DNA of 64,000 nt. It comes from Planctomycetia bacterium. Its GTDB lineage: Bacteria; Planctomycetota; GCA-002687715. This document shows, in pieces, positions 43,809 through 52,031 of this stretch. The notes beneath the pieces were generated by a model. The model searched no databases, had not been told where the DNA came from, and was given only the letters and a program-made list of their open reading frames with translations. Location: contig SXUL01000041.1 in assembly GCA_005790545.1 (NCBI GenBank), positions 19,962 through 83,961 on the forward strand, written 5' to 3'. A program made the position numbers and the translations under genes. Every line of letters starts with the position of its first letter. The stretch's first letter is position 1.

Positions 43809-44184
43809 GCTCGTCAGGCAGCTTGTTCATGGCGATCAAGACAATGTCGATGAGGCTCCAAATGCCGAGCCCCCCGCAGGTCAGGAGCTTCACCACACCC
43901 AGCCCTGAGTGGCCGAGGTAGAAGCGGTCGACGCCAAGGCCGCCAAGAAAGATGGAGAGGAGCAGCGCGACCAGCCATTCCTTGCGGGAGTAGATCCCCG
44001 CCACGTTCTTCAACTCGAACCATGTTCCGTCCTTGGTGCGCACGGGCGTGGTTTCGTTCAGCACCCCGGCATCCACCATGCTCTTCAACTGCATGAAGTT
44101 GAGGGGCCCCTCTTCGCGGCCCATGCGCATGATCCAGTACTCGTTGTTGTCCATCATGCCGGGCTGTCCCATGTACACGTTCAT
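43786..44184 (-). CDS. GYF_2-TM2 domain protein
   Basis: 132 aa from the ATG at 44184 (GGAG 8 nt upstream). Residues about 14-65 are a GYF_2-like domain ([28 protein letters not shown]). The rest is a TM2 domain with two helices ([23 protein letters not shown] and [18 protein letters not shown]). Such proteins are common in planctomycetes and probably link a cytoplasmic peptide-binding module to the membrane. It is paired with DUF2752 downstream and divergent from the esterase gene. Confidence 0.9.
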   Translation of the reverse strand: MNVYMGQPGMMDNNEYWIMRMGREEGPLNFMQLKSMVDAGVLNETTPVRTKDGTWFELKNVAGIYSRKEWLVALLLSIFLGGLGVDRFYLGHSGLGVVKLLTCGGLGIWSLIDIVLIAMNKLPDEHGLKLRK

Positions 44185-44240
44185 GCGGGCGATCTCCTGC
44201 GCCGCGGACTCTATCAGAGGGGCCGCGTGCGAGGCGTGGA

Positions 44241-44246
44241 TACGAT
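44241..44246 (+). promoter_or_regulatory. -10 element, leaderless start of esterase gene
   Basis: TACGAT ends 6 nt before the ATG at 44253. The minus strand has TAGAGT upstream of the TM2 gene in the same spacer. Confidence 0.35.
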
Positions 44247-44252
44247 GGCGGC

Positions 44253-45476
44253 ATGATTTTGCTGTCCGTGACAACAAGTCGCCCCGCGCTGCGCTCTGTT
44301 GCAGGTCTGCTCTTGCTGGCGTGCGCGTGCTCACCTTCCTGTGCTGCGCAGGACACGCGAGAGCCCGCGCCTCCAACCCGGCTTCCTGCGGCCGGTCTCA
44401 GCAGGCTCGAAGCGGAACAAGCGGCGAAGGATGCGTGGGTTTCCCTCAGACGCAGTCGACTCGACGCTTGCCGCGCAATCTTGAAGAGTGCAGTCATCAA
44501 CGCGGCCGGCAAGCAGATGCCTGTGTGGATGACGACGCGCGGCGAGCGTCCCGCGCGCGGACACTCGCTGTGGATCTCGCTGCATGGTGGCGGTGGCGCG
44601 CCACCCGCCGTGAACGACCAGCAGTGGAAGAACCAGCAGCAGCTCTACGCGCCAGCAGAGGGCATTTATGTTGCTCCCCGGGCGCCAACGGACACATGGA
44701 ACCTCTGGCACGAAGCGCACATGGATGAACTTCTCGCCGAACTCATCGCCGCCCTCACCGTGACCGAGGAGATCGATACCAACCGCATCTACATCATGGG
44801 CTACAGCGCGGGCGGCGACGGCGTCTTCCAACTCGCGCCGCGCATGGCCGACCGCTTCGCCGCAAGCGCCATGATGGCCGGACACCCCGGCGATGCAGCG
44901 CCCGACAACCTGCGCAACACTCCCTTCGCACTCTTCATGGGTGCGAACGACAGTGCCTACGAACGCAACCGCCACGCCCGCGAATGGCAGGAGAAACTCC
45001 GCGTCCTCTCCGAAGGCACGCCGGGTTCATGGCCGCACCTGGTGCGCATCTACGAAGGCCTCGGCCACTGGATGGACCGGAAGGACGCCGAGGCCGTGCC
45101 GTGGATGGCAGAGAAGCGCCGCGATCCGCGCCCGCGCGAGATCATCTGGCGTCAAGACGAGGTCTTGCACCATCGCTTCGCGTGGCTCGCAACGGATCAA
45201 CCGGTAGCCGGTGCACGCTGCACGGCATCCATCCACGGTCAGGACATCAGCCTCACGCTCTCGCCGGAACAGAAGTCTCTCACGCTCCTCCTTGATGACC
45301 GGCTCGTGAATCTGGATGAGGAAGTGCGCGTTCAAGTGGGCGGAGCCGAAGTCTTCCGAGGCGTCATCCCGCGCAGCAAGGACGTGATCGAGCGCACGCT
45401 CTCCGAGCGCTCCGATCCCGAGGCCATCTTCAGTGCTGAGCTTCCGCTGCCGCTGGCCAAGCAAGGCGCGCGCTAA
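44253..45476 (+). CDS. Exported alpha/beta-hydrolase (esterase family)
   Basis: 407 aa with an N-terminal signal that could be lipidated (LLLLAC at residues 19-24). The alpha/beta-hydrolase core has the oxyanion HGGGGAP, the nucleophile S185 in GYSAGGDG, an acid in GANDSAY (D233) and the histidine H272 in GLGHW. It resembles PHB-depolymerase/feruloyl-esterase-like enzymes. The last ~120 residues are a beta domain unlike the core. The substrate is unknown. Its stop codon overlaps that of the convergent pseudouridine synthase gene. Confidence 0.88.
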   Translation: MILLSVTTSRPALRSVAGLLLLACACSPSCAAQDTREPAPPTRLPAAGLSRLEAEQAAKDAWVSLRRSRLDACRAILKSAVINAAGKQMPVWMTTRGERPARGHSLWISLHGGGGAPPAVNDQQWKNQQQLYAPAEGIYVAPRAPTDTWNLWHEAHMDELLAELIAALTVTEEIDTNRIYIMGYSAGGDGVFQLAPRMADRFAASAMMAGHPGDAAPDNLRNTPFALFMGANDSAYERNRHAREWQEKLRVLSEGTPGSWPHLVRIYEGLGHWMDRKDAEAVPWMAEKRRDPRPREIIWRQDEVLHHRFAWLATDQPVAGARCTASIHGQDISLTLSPEQKSLTLLLDDRLVNLDEEVRVQVGGAEVFRGVIPRSKDVIERTLSERSDPEAIFSAELPLPLAKQGAR

Positions 45477-46201
45477 AGACGCGCCGCCTTGCGCAACGCA
45501 GTCCATTCCGCCGCCGTGAGCGGCCGCACAGTTCCCGGAGCCATGTCCGCGAGCTCCAAGGGTCCGATCCCGGTGCGGATGAGCTCCTGCACTTCGAGAG
45601 CAAGGGCCTCCGCCATGCGCCGGATCTGACGGTTCTTGCCCTCCTCAAGGCTGATGCGCAGCCACGCTCCTTTTTCGGTTGCACGCTCCAACTCCACGGT
45701 CACGGCAGCCAAGAGACCGAGCTCAGGGTCCTTCACGCCGGAGCGGAGCGCGGCGATCACCGCGGCATCCACCCGACCCCGCACTTTCACGCGGTAACGC
45801 TTCTCCACATGAGTCCCGGGGCTTGTGAGCCGGTCTCCGAGTTGGTGATCGTTGGTGAAGAGCAGCAGCCCCGCCGAAGCCTTGTCAAGGCGGCCGACCG
45901 CTGAGAGCAACCCCTCCCCAGGCGGCAGAAGGTCGTGGACAGTCTTTCGCCCCTGCTCATCACTGCGCGTAGTCACCACTCCGCGCGGCTTGTTCATCAT
46001 CAAGCAACGCGGTGTGGCCGCAACCAATGGGGCTCCACGAACGCTCAGAGCATCAACGGCGAGCCGCACTGGCCGCATGGCGTCCCTGACCACGCGCCCG
46101 TTGACGCTGACCAGCCCGTCTTGAATGAGCCGGACCGCCTCACTGCGTGAGGCGAGTCCGAGCTTGGAAAGGGCGCGCTCCAGCGGCACCGGGTTGGGCA
46201 T
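45473..46201 (-). CDS. RsuA/RluB-family rRNA pseudouridine synthase
   Basis: 242 aa. An S4 RNA-binding domain (residues 1-55) precedes the catalytic domain with the active-site Asp D106 in GRLDKASAGLLLFTND. NKPRGVVTT and EGKNRQIRRM are also family hallmarks. It makes pseudouridine in rRNA. RsuA and RluB cannot be separated by eye. TATTAT ends 6 nt before the ATG, so the message is probably leaderless. The longer upstream frame runs into the divergent gene and is not coding. Confidence 0.93.
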   Translation of the reverse strand: MPNPVPLERALSKLGLASRSEAVRLIQDGLVSVNGRVVRDAMRPVRLAVDALSVRGAPLVAATPRCLMMNKPRGVVTTRSDEQGRKTVHDLLPPGEGLLSAVGRLDKASAGLLLFTNDHQLGDRLTSPGTHVEKRYRVKVRGRVDAAVIAALRSGVKDPELGLLAAVTVELERATEKGAWLRISLEEGKNRQIRRMAEALALEVQELIRTGIGPLELADMAPGTVRPLTAAEWTALRKAARL

Positions 46202-46206
46202 GGTGC

Positions 46207-46213
46207 GATAATA
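46207..46213. promoter_or_regulatory. Shared divergent -10 region
   Basis: Minus strand TATTAT (46213-46208) is 6 nt from the pseudouridine synthase ATG. Plus strand GATAAT (46207-46212) overlaps it and could serve the DUF1080-like gene, which also has AGAGGAGG before its ATG at 46236. Only one polymerase could bind at a time. Confidence 0.4.
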
Positions 46214-46235
46214 GCCCCGCCAAGAGGAGGAACTC

Positions 46236-46874
46236 ATGTTGAAGATCGCAACCGTTCTCACCATCACGTGCGTACTCGGAGCAGGCTGGACCGACATCCA
46301 CCGCGGATTCGAAGGCGACAGCGCGGGCGCAGCCCCGAAGGGCTTCAGCGTGGCGGAAACCGCCGGCAAGGGCACCGCCGCACAGTGGAAGGTCGTCGCA
46401 GGCAACGCATCCTCGGGTCGCCAGCATGTCGGCATGGAATGCGAGAACAGCGGCCCGACCTTCAACCTGCTTCTCTGCGATGACGCCGTGCCTGCCGATG
46501 CAACCATCAGCGTGCGGCTGCGCGCGCGCGCCGGGACGGAAGACCAAGGCGGTGGCCTCTGCTGGCGCGTGCAGGATGCGAACAACTACTACGTTGCGCG
46601 CTGGAACCCCTTGGAGAAGAACCTGCGGGCCTACAAGGTGGTCGATGGCAAACGCAGTGCGGCGCTTGGTTCTGTGAAGCCTGAAGGCGATGCGACTTGC
46701 TGGCAGGTCCTGAAGGTGCGCATGGAGGGCGCGCACGCCACCATCTTCTTCAACGGCGCCGAAGTGATGGCCTTCGATGACGACACCATCAAGACGGGCG
46801 GCAAGACTGGTTGCTGGACCAAGGCCGACGCCGCGACAGATTTCGACGACCTCGAAATCAGCGCGAAGAACTGA
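46236..46874 (+). CDS. DUF1080/concanavalin-like exported protein
   Basis: 212 aa. A short signal peptide (MLKIATVLTITCVLGAG) is followed by a concanavalin/LamG-like beta fold of the DUF1080 (3-keto-disaccharide hydrolase-like) type: SVRLRARAGTEDQGGGLCWRVQDANNYYVARW and FFNGAEVMAF. It may bind or cleave glycans. AGAGGAGG upstream is the strongest ribosome-binding site in the region. It is followed 4 nt later by a small membrane-protein gene. Confidence 0.85.
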   Translation: MLKIATVLTITCVLGAGWTDIHRGFEGDSAGAAPKGFSVAETAGKGTAAQWKVVAGNASSGRQHVGMECENSGPTFNLLLCDDAVPADATISVRLRARAGTEDQGGGLCWRVQDANNYYVARWNPLEKNLRAYKVVDGKRSAALGSVKPEGDATCWQVLKVRMEGAHATIFFNGAEVMAFDDDTIKTGGKTGCWTKADAATDFDDLEISAKN

Positions 46875-46877
46875 GCC

Positions 46878-47459
46878 ATGCGCGCGCTCATCGGACTTGC
46901 TGCAGTCGCCTTCGCCACCGTGCTCTGGTGCTCGGGCGTTTTTTCCGAAGAGCGCGCGACGGCTGCGCTTGCCGCCCTCGGCCCCAAGGCCGCGGAGGCC
47001 GATCTCGCGCGCATCGCGGCGGAGTTCCCCTACACCAAGGTGGCGGTAAGCGCGCGCGCGCAGCTTCTCACGCACTGGATCGAGAGCGGTCGGCGCCCGG
47101 AAGGGAAGCCGTTCGATGAACACCTCTTCGAAACCTTGCGCGCGGGCTTCACACCATCCGCGCCATGGGCTGCGCCTCTCACAGCAGCCGTGCTGGGCCT
47201 CGGGCTGCTCGTCTTGCTGCTCCTCCTGCCGGGCACGCGCGCCAAGTTCCTGGTGTTCCTCACGACCATCGGTGCGCTCCTCGTGCTCACACCCGGCTTC
47301 CTGGAGCCGGGTTTCCAAGCAGGGCTCATGGGCCGGGATCTGCCCCTCGCCCGTGATCTTCTCCCGCGCTTTGCGCAGCTCTCCATGCTGGTGGTTCTCG
47401 CGGCGGGCATCTTCTTCGTGCTCTTCCGCCCGAGGAGCGCTCCGGCCAAAGACGCGTAG
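46878..47459 (+). CDS. Small membrane protein of unknown function
   Basis: 193 aa. An N-terminal hydrophobic segment (IGLAAVAFATVLWCSGVF) precedes a ~70-residue exported or loop region and three further hydrophobic helices (LTAAVLGLGLLVLLLLLPG, FLVFLTTIGALLVL and MLVVLAAGIFFVLF). It lies 4 nt after the DUF1080-like gene and is likely co-transcribed with it. I do not recognise the family. Confidence 0.75.
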   Translation: MRALIGLAAVAFATVLWCSGVFSEERATAALAALGPKAAEADLARIAAEFPYTKVAVSARAQLLTHWIESGRRPEGKPFDEHLFETLRAGFTPSAPWAAPLTAAVLGLGLLVLLLLLPGTRAKFLVFLTTIGALLVLTPGFLEPGFQAGLMGRDLPLARDLLPRFAQLSMLVVLAAGIFFVLFRPRSAPAKDA

Positions 47460-47527
47460 TCCGCGACTGCGGCTCCGTTATCCTCTTTGCTGCCCTCCCG
47501 GCCCTTGCCCACAAGGAAAGGTCTCAC

Positions 47528-49684
47528 ATGCCTCGCCTGCTCGCTCTCTTGCTTCTTGCGCTTTTGCCCGCCGTTTCCGTCGCCCAAAGCCTCGCTCACT
47601 GTCTTCCAGCGGACACGCTCCTCTACTTCCGCCAGAACGACCCCATCTCGGGCATGAGCAAGTTCGCCGGCAATGGCGTGCTCTGGAACAAACCGATGGA
47701 CGTCAACGCCATCATGAACCAGATGGATCAGGGGCTCGGCATGGTGAACGACATGCTGGGCTTCCAGCCCGGAAGCATGAGCACCTGGCTGCGCTCCATC
47801 ACGCGCCTCGAGGGCGCCGTGACCCGCTTCCACCTGACGGATGGTGCCCCGGAGATCGACTTCGTCGTGATCCTCACGACACCTCAAGCAGAGCAGATCT
47901 ACAACGTCGTCACCGGCAAGCTCATCGAGGAGCAGATAGGCACCAAGGTGGCCGAGGATGAAGTCGAGATCGGTGTCGAAGACTTCGGCATGAACCTCGG
48001 CCGCCGTGGCGACCAGCTCATCCTCGCCTCCAGCGGAGATCGGCTGCGCGAGACCATGAAGGTCTACGGCAGCGCTATTCCGAACTCGCTCTCGCAATTG
48101 CCGCAATTCCAGGACGCCATCAAGGGTGACGGCAGCGCCACCTGCTTCTACCTCCGCCTCGATGCTCTGCTGAAAATGCTCCGCGACGAAGGTGCCTTCA
48201 AAGGCCTGGGCTTGGGCATGGGCTTCGGCCGAAGCTCGCGCAGTCAGGGCGGCGGTGAAGGCGGCCCCCCCGGCATGAACCGCGGCGCGATGGCCGTGAA
48301 AATGGCGGAAAACCTCGGCTTGTTTCAACTCGCCACCCTCGGTTGGGCGGAGGGCGATGAAGCGACTCGCGTGAGCGTGAGCGCCAGTGCGGATATCCCG
48401 CTCTTCGACATCTTCGCGAGCGAAGCAGGCGGGCCGGAAATCCTCGGGATGCTGCCCTCGGACACCGCCTTCGCTCTCACGTTCCACGGCGATCTCACCA
48501 CCATGTACCAGAAGGCCGCGGCGGTCTTCCTCGACGCCAAGAAGAACCCCTTCGCGGGCTTCCTCATTGAAGGCATTGCTCAAGCGCAGCGCGAGACGGG
48601 CCTCAAGATCGAGGAGATGCTCTCGCTGCACAAGAACGGCTTCGTGGTCGCATTCCTGCCGGATGAGAACGGCCGCGTCCGCATGGATCGCGGCGAAGGC
48701 CTGCTCTTCATGGCCAAGGTGACGGACCGCGCGCTTGCGAAGGACGCCATCATGAAAGTGCTCGCCTTGCGCAAGAAGTCGGGTGGCATCGAGGCCGAAC
48801 CCGTTGTGCGCGAAGAGGGCGACAGCGTGTTCTTCGAGTTTGAGGAGGATTCGAGCGCTGTGCTCGCACCGACCATCGCGGTCGCGGAGGGTGTCGCAGG
48901 TGAGGGCGGAGTGCGTGTCGTTGAGGGAGCTCCCGGTGACGGCGAAGTGCGCGTCACACGCACGAACCGCTCGTCGAGACGCATCAAGCGCACGCTCGCT
49001 CTCTCCGGCGAATGGCTGGCCTTCGGCGAATTGGCGAATATCGAGAAAGTGGTGCTGCTCCGCAACGGCCAGTACCCGAGCCTCGCCACCACAGGTGCGC
49101 TGAAGGGCCTGAAGAGCGGCGGCACCGCCTACATGTACCTCGGCCTGAAGAGCGTCTTTGGCCAGGAGAAGAACTTCACTTCCGCGCTCAGTTCTCTCAA
49201 GGACGGCGCAGGCATCACGGCCTCTGTGCATCTGACGCCGCAAAGGCTCTCCATCGTGACGACACCCGCCGTGAGCACTGCGATCTCGGCCTTTGCCGGC
49301 GCCGACGCGATGTACGAGCAGCAGGAAGACGAACGCGAGCGCGCGCGGAAGGACCTCGCCGCCGTCGGCAAGGCGTGGCGCGAATACAAGGGCTTGCAAG
49401 GCAAGGCGCCCACAGGCATGGACCAACTCGGCCTCACCGGCGAGAAGGCCGTTGCTTTCCCGCCCTCACGCCCGCCCACCGATCCGGGCAAGGCCTACGA
49501 ACTCGTCGCAGCCTGCGACCCTTCGGACACAATGGCAGAGTGGGACATCATCATCGCCACAGCACCCGATACAACTCTCGGGCGCATCGTCGTGACGTTG
49601 GATGGCAGCACCAAAGTGTGGGCCGAAGCCCGCTACCGCGAGCAGATCGCGAAGCAGAAGAAGGCTCTCGCCGCGACGAAGTAA
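47528..49684 (+). CDS. Secreted DUF3352-like protein
   Basis: 718 aa with a signal peptide (MPRLLALLLLALLPAVSVAQ). The opening after it, LAHCLPADTLLYFRQND, and the repeated blocks (ILGMLPSDTAFALTFHGDL) fit the DUF3352 family of large exported planctomycete proteins of unknown role. A Gly/Arg-rich linker near residues 235-255 and a Val/Gly/Glu-rich linker near 445-485 separate the globular parts. The gene has a ribosome-binding site (AAGGAAAGG) and a TATCCT -10 at 47479-47484. Repeat copy B begins about 40 nt after the stop. The antisense frame is a shadow. Confidence 0.8.
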   Translation: MPRLLALLLLALLPAVSVAQSLAHCLPADTLLYFRQNDPISGMSKFAGNGVLWNKPMDVNAIMNQMDQGLGMVNDMLGFQPGSMSTWLRSITRLEGAVTRFHLTDGAPEIDFVVILTTPQAEQIYNVVTGKLIEEQIGTKVAEDEVEIGVEDFGMNLGRRGDQLILASSGDRLRETMKVYGSAIPNSLSQLPQFQDAIKGDGSATCFYLRLDALLKMLRDEGAFKGLGLGMGFGRSSRSQGGGEGGPPGMNRGAMAVKMAENLGLFQLATLGWAEGDEATRVSVSASADIPLFDIFASEAGGPEILGMLPSDTAFALTFHGDLTTMYQKAAAVFLDAKKNPFAGFLIEGIAQAQRETGLKIEEMLSLHKNGFVVAFLPDENGRVRMDRGEGLLFMAKVTDRALAKDAIMKVLALRKKSGGIEAEPVVREEGDSVFFEFEEDSSAVLAPTIAVAEGVAGEGGVRVVEGAPGDGEVRVTRTNRSSRRIKRTLALSGEWLAFGELANIEKVVLLRNGQYPSLATTGALKGLKSGGTAYMYLGLKSVFGQEKNFTSALSSLKDGAGITASVHLTPQRLSIVTTPAVSTAISAFAGADAMYEQQEDERERARKDLAAVGKAWREYKGLQGKAPTGMDQLGLTGEKAVAFPPSRPPTDPGKAYELVAACDPSDTMAEWDIIIATAPDTTLGRIVVTLDGSTKVWAEARYREQIAKQKKALAATK

Positions 49685-49725
49685 CTCACGCACGGCCCGC
49701 AGGCGTTCGCGCCCGCGCTGCGGAT

Positions 49726-49751
49726 GATGGGGGTCGGCGTCACGCGGCACT
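49726..49751 (+). repeat. Modular intergenic repeat, copy B
   Basis: GATGGGGGTCGGCGTCACGC plus 6 nt matches module 1 of copy A (19766-19791) with one mismatch, and both are followed by a GCTCGCC segment. Copy B lacks module 2. It lies in the 220-bp gap after the DUF3352-like gene. Confidence 0.7.
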
Positions 49752-49861
49752 GAGCGCTCGCCCGACGCCGCTTCCACAGCCCACGAAGCTCGAGAGCTCG
49801 CTGCGCGGATCGAGCCGAAGTTCCGCCTCACCCCCAGCACCCGCAGCGCTGTGCACGTGGG

Positions 49862-49898
49862 GCGGAACATACTGTAGGCTGTTCCGCGGCAACGGAAC
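49862..49898 (+). promoter_or_regulatory. Putative operator of the sugar operon
   Basis: GCGGAACA (49862-49869) and TGTTCCGC (49880-49887) form an 8-bp inverted repeat with a 10-bp spacer. A third half-site CGGAAC follows at 49893-49898. The spacer contains -10-like TACTGT and TAGGCT, so a bound repressor would block transcription. The ATG of galM is at 49905. No regulator gene is adjacent. Confidence 0.5.
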
Positions 49899-49904
49899 GC
49901 CACC

Positions 49905-51005
49905 ATGATCCGCACACTTATTGGCGCAATCCTCCTTGCTCTGCTTCAAGCCTGCGCTCACGATCCCCGCGTGGAACTCTCGCAGAAACAGTTCGGCCTG
50001 ATGCCGGATGGCCGCCCCGTGGACGAATTCACCCTCGCCCTGCCCGGGCAGTTGAGCGTGAAGCTCATTTCGCTCGGCGGCATCGTCACATCCATCACCA
50101 TGCCCGATCGTGAGGGCAAGGAAGAGGACATCGTGCTCGGCTTTGCAACGCTGCCGAGCTACCTCGCGGGACATCCCTACTTCGGCTGCATCACCGGCCG
50201 TGTGGCCAATCGCATCGCGAACGGGCGCTGCACGGTCGAAGGCAAGGAACTGGTTCTCGCCCGCAACAACAACGCGCACCATTTGCACGGTGGCGAGCGC
50301 GGTTTCGACAAGCAGCTTTGGGCGGGCGCGCGCTTCCGCGATGAACGCGGCGCCGGCGTCGTGTTCACACGCAGAAGCCCCCACGGCGAGGAGGGCTACC
50401 CCGGCAATCTCGACTGCGAAGTGCGCTACCTCCTCACCACGAAGGGCGATCTCGAGATCCACTACGAAGCGGTCACCGACAAACCGACCCTCGTGAATCT
50501 CACGCATCACAGCTACTTCGCGCTGCAAGGGCGCGGTAACGGCGATGTATTGGATCAGGAACTCATGCTGCGTGCCGGGCGCTACACCCCCGGCGGTCCG
50601 GAGCTGGTTCCCAACGGCGCCATCGCCAATGTGGCGGGCACGCCCTTCGATTTCGCCGACTACCGCCGCATTGGTGAGCGCATCGAAGCTGCCGGCGGCT
50701 ACGACCTGAACTACGCCCTTGATCACGAAGGCCGCGGGGTCGAACTCGCCGCCGTGCTTTTGCACCGCAAGAACGGTCGTTCTCTGGAAGTGTGGACCGA
50801 TCAGCCGGGCCTGCAGCTTTACACAGGCAACTTCCTCGATGGCTCACTACGCGACGGCCCGCATGTCTACGGCAAGCACGCGGGCGTCTGTCTGGAGGCG
50901 CAACGTTTTCCCGATGCACCGCACCATCCGCATTTCCCGTCGCTCCTGCTGCGTCCCGGCGAGACCTATCGCCAGACCACCATCTACAAGTTCAGAAACC
51001 GCTGA
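49905..51005 (+). CDS. galM: Aldose 1-epimerase (galactose mutarotase), lipoprotein
   Basis: 366 aa with a lipoprotein signal (LLQAC, C17). The mutarotase catalytic residues are visible: H128 region in HLHGG, the general acid H202 in THHSYF and the base E331 in CLEAQRFPDAPHH. It interconverts alpha and beta anomers of hexoses, here on the outside of the membrane. It heads a sugar operon with an ABC importer and a MocA-type dehydrogenase. The export of the mutarotase suggests that it readies sugars before uptake. Confidence 0.95.
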   Translation: MIRTLIGAILLALLQACAHDPRVELSQKQFGLMPDGRPVDEFTLALPGQLSVKLISLGGIVTSITMPDREGKEEDIVLGFATLPSYLAGHPYFGCITGRVANRIANGRCTVEGKELVLARNNNAHHLHGGERGFDKQLWAGARFRDERGAGVVFTRRSPHGEEGYPGNLDCEVRYLLTTKGDLEIHYEAVTDKPTLVNLTHHSYFALQGRGNGDVLDQELMLRAGRYTPGGPELVPNGAIANVAGTPFDFADYRRIGERIEAAGGYDLNYALDHEGRGVELAAVLLHRKNGRSLEVWTDQPGLQLYTGNFLDGSLRDGPHVYGKHAGVCLEAQRFPDAPHHPHFPSLLLRPGETYRQTTIYKFRNR

Positions 51006-51014
51006 GGCCGCTTG

Positions 51015-52031
51015 ATGAAGCTCTCCATTGTCTGCACCGCATTGCTCGCTCTCGCGCTCCTGCCCGCCTGCTCGGAGGGTGGCAAGTCCGACGGCAAGGG
51101 TTCCGCTGTCAAGCTCGCCTTCGTCTCCAACGGCGTCGACCCCTTCTGGACCATCGCCGGCGCAGGCGCGCGGAAAGGTGCCGAGGAAGCAGGCGCGGAA
51201 GCCATCGTGCGCTTCCCGAACGAGGGCATTCCTGATCAGCAGCGCATCGTCGAAGACCTCGTGAGCCTCGGGGTCAAGGGGGTTGCCATCTCCCCCATCG
51301 ATTCCGTGAACCAGCGCTCCTTTCTTGACGAAGTTGCAGGCAAGACACACCTGATCACGCAGGACAGCGACGCCCCCGACAGCAAGCGACTCTGCTACGT
51401 GGGCATGGACAACTACGCCGCGGGGCTCCTCTGTGGCGCGCTCGCGCGCGAGGCGCTCCCCGAGGGTGGCGAGGTGATGATCTTCATCGGACGCATCGAG
51501 CAGGAGAATGCGCGGCGGCGGCGGCAAGGGACCATTGACGGTTTCCTCGGCAGGAAGCCGGATCCTGCGCGCTTCGACGAACCAGGCCAGCCGCAGACGG
51601 AAGGCCGTTGGACCGTACTCGACACACGCACCGATGCCTTTGACAAGGCTCGCGCAAAGGCCAATGCGGAAGATGCGCTCGTGCGCCACCCGGACCTCGA
51701 CGCCATGATCGGGCTCTTTGCCTACAACGTGCCGGCCTGTCTGGAGGCGCTCCGCGGTGCGAAGAAACTCGGCGCCGTGAAGATGATCGGCTTCGATGAA
51801 GCGGAAGAATGCCTCGCGGGCATCGCCGACGGCACTGTGGTCGGCACCGTGGTCCAAAACCCCTTCGAATACGGCCGCGAATCCATGCGCATTCTCGCGG
51901 GACTCGTGCGGGGCGATCGCAGCGTGCTTCCCGCAGGCGGGGTTCTCGAAGTGCCTGCGCGCGTGATCCGCAAGGCTGAGGTGGCGTCGTTCCGCGCCAC
52001 GGTGAAGACGCAGCTCGCAGCGGGGCGATGA
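51015..52031 (+). CDS. Sugar ABC transporter substrate-binding lipoprotein
   Basis: 338 aa from the ATG at 51015. Lipobox LLPAC with C19, then a Ser/Gly/Lys linker and a type I periplasmic-binding fold (KLAFVSNGVDPFWTIAGAGARKGAEEAG, KGVAISPIDSVNQ, YVGMDNYAAG and GFDEAEECLAGIADG). It belongs to the ribose/galactose/allose class of binding proteins. The stop overlaps the ATPase start by 4 nt. The precise sugar cannot be told. Confidence 0.93.
   Translation: MKLSIVCTALLALALLPACSEGGKSDGKGSAVKLAFVSNGVDPFWTIAGAGARKGAEEAGAEAIVRFPNEGIPDQQRIVEDLVSLGVKGVAISPIDSVNQRSFLDEVAGKTHLITQDSDAPDSKRLCYVGMDNYAAGLLCGALAREALPEGGEVMIFIGRIEQENARRRRQGTIDGFLGRKPDPARFDEPGQPQTEGRWTVLDTRTDAFDKARAKANAEDALVRHPDLDAMIGLFAYNVPACLEALRGAKKLGAVKMIGFDEAEECLAGIADGTVVGTVVQNPFEYGRESMRILAGLVRGDRSVLPAGGVLEVPARVIRKAEVASFRATVKTQLAAGR

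Noticed and set aside
47030..49426. A 798-codon minus-strand frame over the DUF3352-like gene
   Set aside because: The plus strand has a signal peptide, ribosome-binding site and family motifs. The minus frame has none.
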